In this document: piece after piece, positions 5,625 through 6,076 of the stretch | Layout: the number at the start of each line of letters is the position of its first letter | How positions within the stretch are numbered: the first letter of the stretch is position 1 | NCBI GenBank assembly: GCA_903860995.1 | Contig: CAIOSS010000170.1 | Span: forward strand, 1 to 6,076 | Source: an uncultured delta proteobacterium | GTDB taxonomy: Bacteria; Myxococcota_A; Polyangia; Polyangiales; Ga0077539 | Length of the DNA: 6,076 bases | Direction of reading: 5' to 3' | Notes under the pieces: generated by a model | Told to the model about the DNA's origin: nothing | Seen by the model: only the letters and a program-made list of their open reading frames with translations | Databases searched by the model: none | Position numbers and translations under genes: made by a program

Positions 5625-5839
5625 GGAGAAGGTCGGACCCCCTTCGGGAGCGTCGCGCGCCCTTGCGACCGCAGCACCGTGGCTATCACCGATCGGCGGA
5701 ACCGTCACTACTGCAGGCCGCCCGCGGTCGTAGAAGGGCCAAAGCATCGTCGAGGCGTCGCATCCCCTCCACACCCCGCAGCCCCTCACACCTGCCGGGA
5801 ACTTCCCCCCTCCCCCGGGTGTCGCTCAGAACACCTCCC
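5625..5839. promoter_or_regulatory. Divergent intergenic region between PLD and the next lipoprotein gene
   Basis: These 215 nt lie upstream of both genes. The PLD frame remains open through part of it, to 5789, but that translation has no signal-peptide character and probably is not used. An 11-bp palindrome GGGAACTTCCC sits at 5797-5807. Five runs of four or more C occur between 5764 and 5816, so the minus strand is G-rich and could in principle form a quadruplex, though one loop would be long. I see no convincing -35/-10 pair for either gene. Confidence 0.4.
5797..5807. other. Palindrome GGGAACTTCCC, possible operator
   Basis: Five-base arms are perfect around a central C. It lies about 33 nt before the GTG of the right-hand lipoprotein gene and about 170 nt before the PLD start, a reasonable place for a regulator site. 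An 11-bp palindrome in GC-rich DNA can also arise by chance, and no second copy was noticed in the window. Confidence 0.25.
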
Positions 5840-6076
5840 GTGCGACGCCACCACCTCCTCGGCCTCTCCCTCGTCCTCGCGGCCTGCCGCAGCGCGCCCC
5901 GCCCCGTGCCCACGGCCCCGGTCGGAATGCCCGAGGCCCCCGCCCCCGCCGACACCTCCACCGTCGTCCGTGCGCTCGCGGCCCCGGCGATGCCCCGCTG
6001 CGAGGCCGGCGACCCCCTCGCGGTCGCCTCGCTCACCCCCGGGCTCCCCGCCACCCCCGCCCTCGCGCGCCGCGCC
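5840..6076 (+). CDS. Putative lipoprotein, N-terminal part only (continues past the right edge)
   Basis: The frame is open from the GTG at 5840 to the window end (79 codons). It starts MRRHHLLGLSLVLAACRSAP, a compact signal peptide with lipobox V-L-A-A-C, so Cys16 should be lipidated. A Pro/Ala-rich segment follows (PVPTAPVGMPEAPAPADT), then VVRALAAPAMPRCEAGDPLA, with a second Cys at residue 54. Nearly every third codon position is C or G, as expected for a real gene in this genome, and the antisense frame over the same bases reads as low-complexity noise. No ribosome-binding site is visible before the GTG. An in-frame GTG at 5819 is an alternative, also without one. I do not recognise the family. 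It diverges from the PLD gene. Confidence 0.65.
   Translation, partial: MRRHHLLGLSLVLAACRSAPRPVPTAPVGMPEAPAPADTSTVVRALAAPAMPRCEAGDPLAVASLTPGLPATPALARRA

Noticed and set aside
4432..5733. 433-codon plus-strand open frame with T-P-T-G-T-S repeats
   Set aside because: It is antisense to the PLD gene; the repeat is the reverse reading of the 18-bp tandem unit. There is no ribosome site or domain.
5625..5789. N-terminal extension of the PLD open frame to 5789
   Set aside because: It would add 55 residues without hydrophobic character in front of a textbook lipoprotein signal peptide and would abolish export. The ATG at 5624 is the logical start.
5686..6054. 122-codon minus-strand open frame at the right end
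   Set aside because: It overlaps the lipoprotein start on the plus strand and reads as Arg/Gly/Ala-rich sequence without features. The plus-strand frame has a signal peptide and the expected third-position bias.

Overview
The window is very GC-rich, and almost every codon in the credible genes ends in G or C. It is dense with lipoprotein genes whose signal peptides are followed by long Asp/Ala/Pro linkers. That style, together with a type VI secretion (T6SS) locus and a eukaryotic-like phospholipase D, suggests a Myxococcota (myxobacterial, Polyangia-like) chromosome. This placement is inferred from gene style, not from a marker gene.

Layout. Positions 1-1002, minus strand: the edge of a T6SS operon. 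tssJ (outer-membrane lipoprotein) overlaps the start of tssK (baseplate subunit) by 4 nt, and tssK runs off the left edge. Positions 1003-1204: a 202-nt divergent intergenic region with GC-rich inverted repeats. Positions 1205-2084, plus strand: tssE (gp25-like baseplate wedge), then after 22 nt a PrxQ/Bcp-type peroxiredoxin. Positions 2148-3299, plus strand: a lipoprotein with two predicted beta-sandwich domains. Positions 3321-5624, minus strand: a 767-residue lipoprotein phospholipase D with two intact HKD motifs, convergent with the previous gene. Positions 5625-5839: a divergent intergenic region rich in C runs. Positions 5840-6076, plus strand: the start of a further small lipoprotein, cut by the window edge.

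How the genes relate. TssJ, TssK and TssE belong to one machine: TssJ is part of the trans-envelope membrane complex, while TssK and TssE belong to the cytoplasmic baseplate. The divergent layout places the shared control region at 1003-1204. The peroxiredoxin follows tssE closely and may be co-transcribed, but it is a housekeeping antioxidant enzyme. The two convergent lipoproteins to the right are probably cell-envelope or surface proteins. Their link to the T6SS is only positional.

The most notable features are a proline-every-third-residue tail on TssJ, a peroxiredoxin that has lost the usual +5 resolving cysteine but has a candidate replacement at residue 79, a lipid-anchored eukaryotic-like PLD beside T6SS genes, and a hairpin that leaves the tssE start uncertain. 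I see no RNA genes, mobile elements, CRISPR arrays or clear rho-independent terminators. Nothing here can be firmly called a new system.
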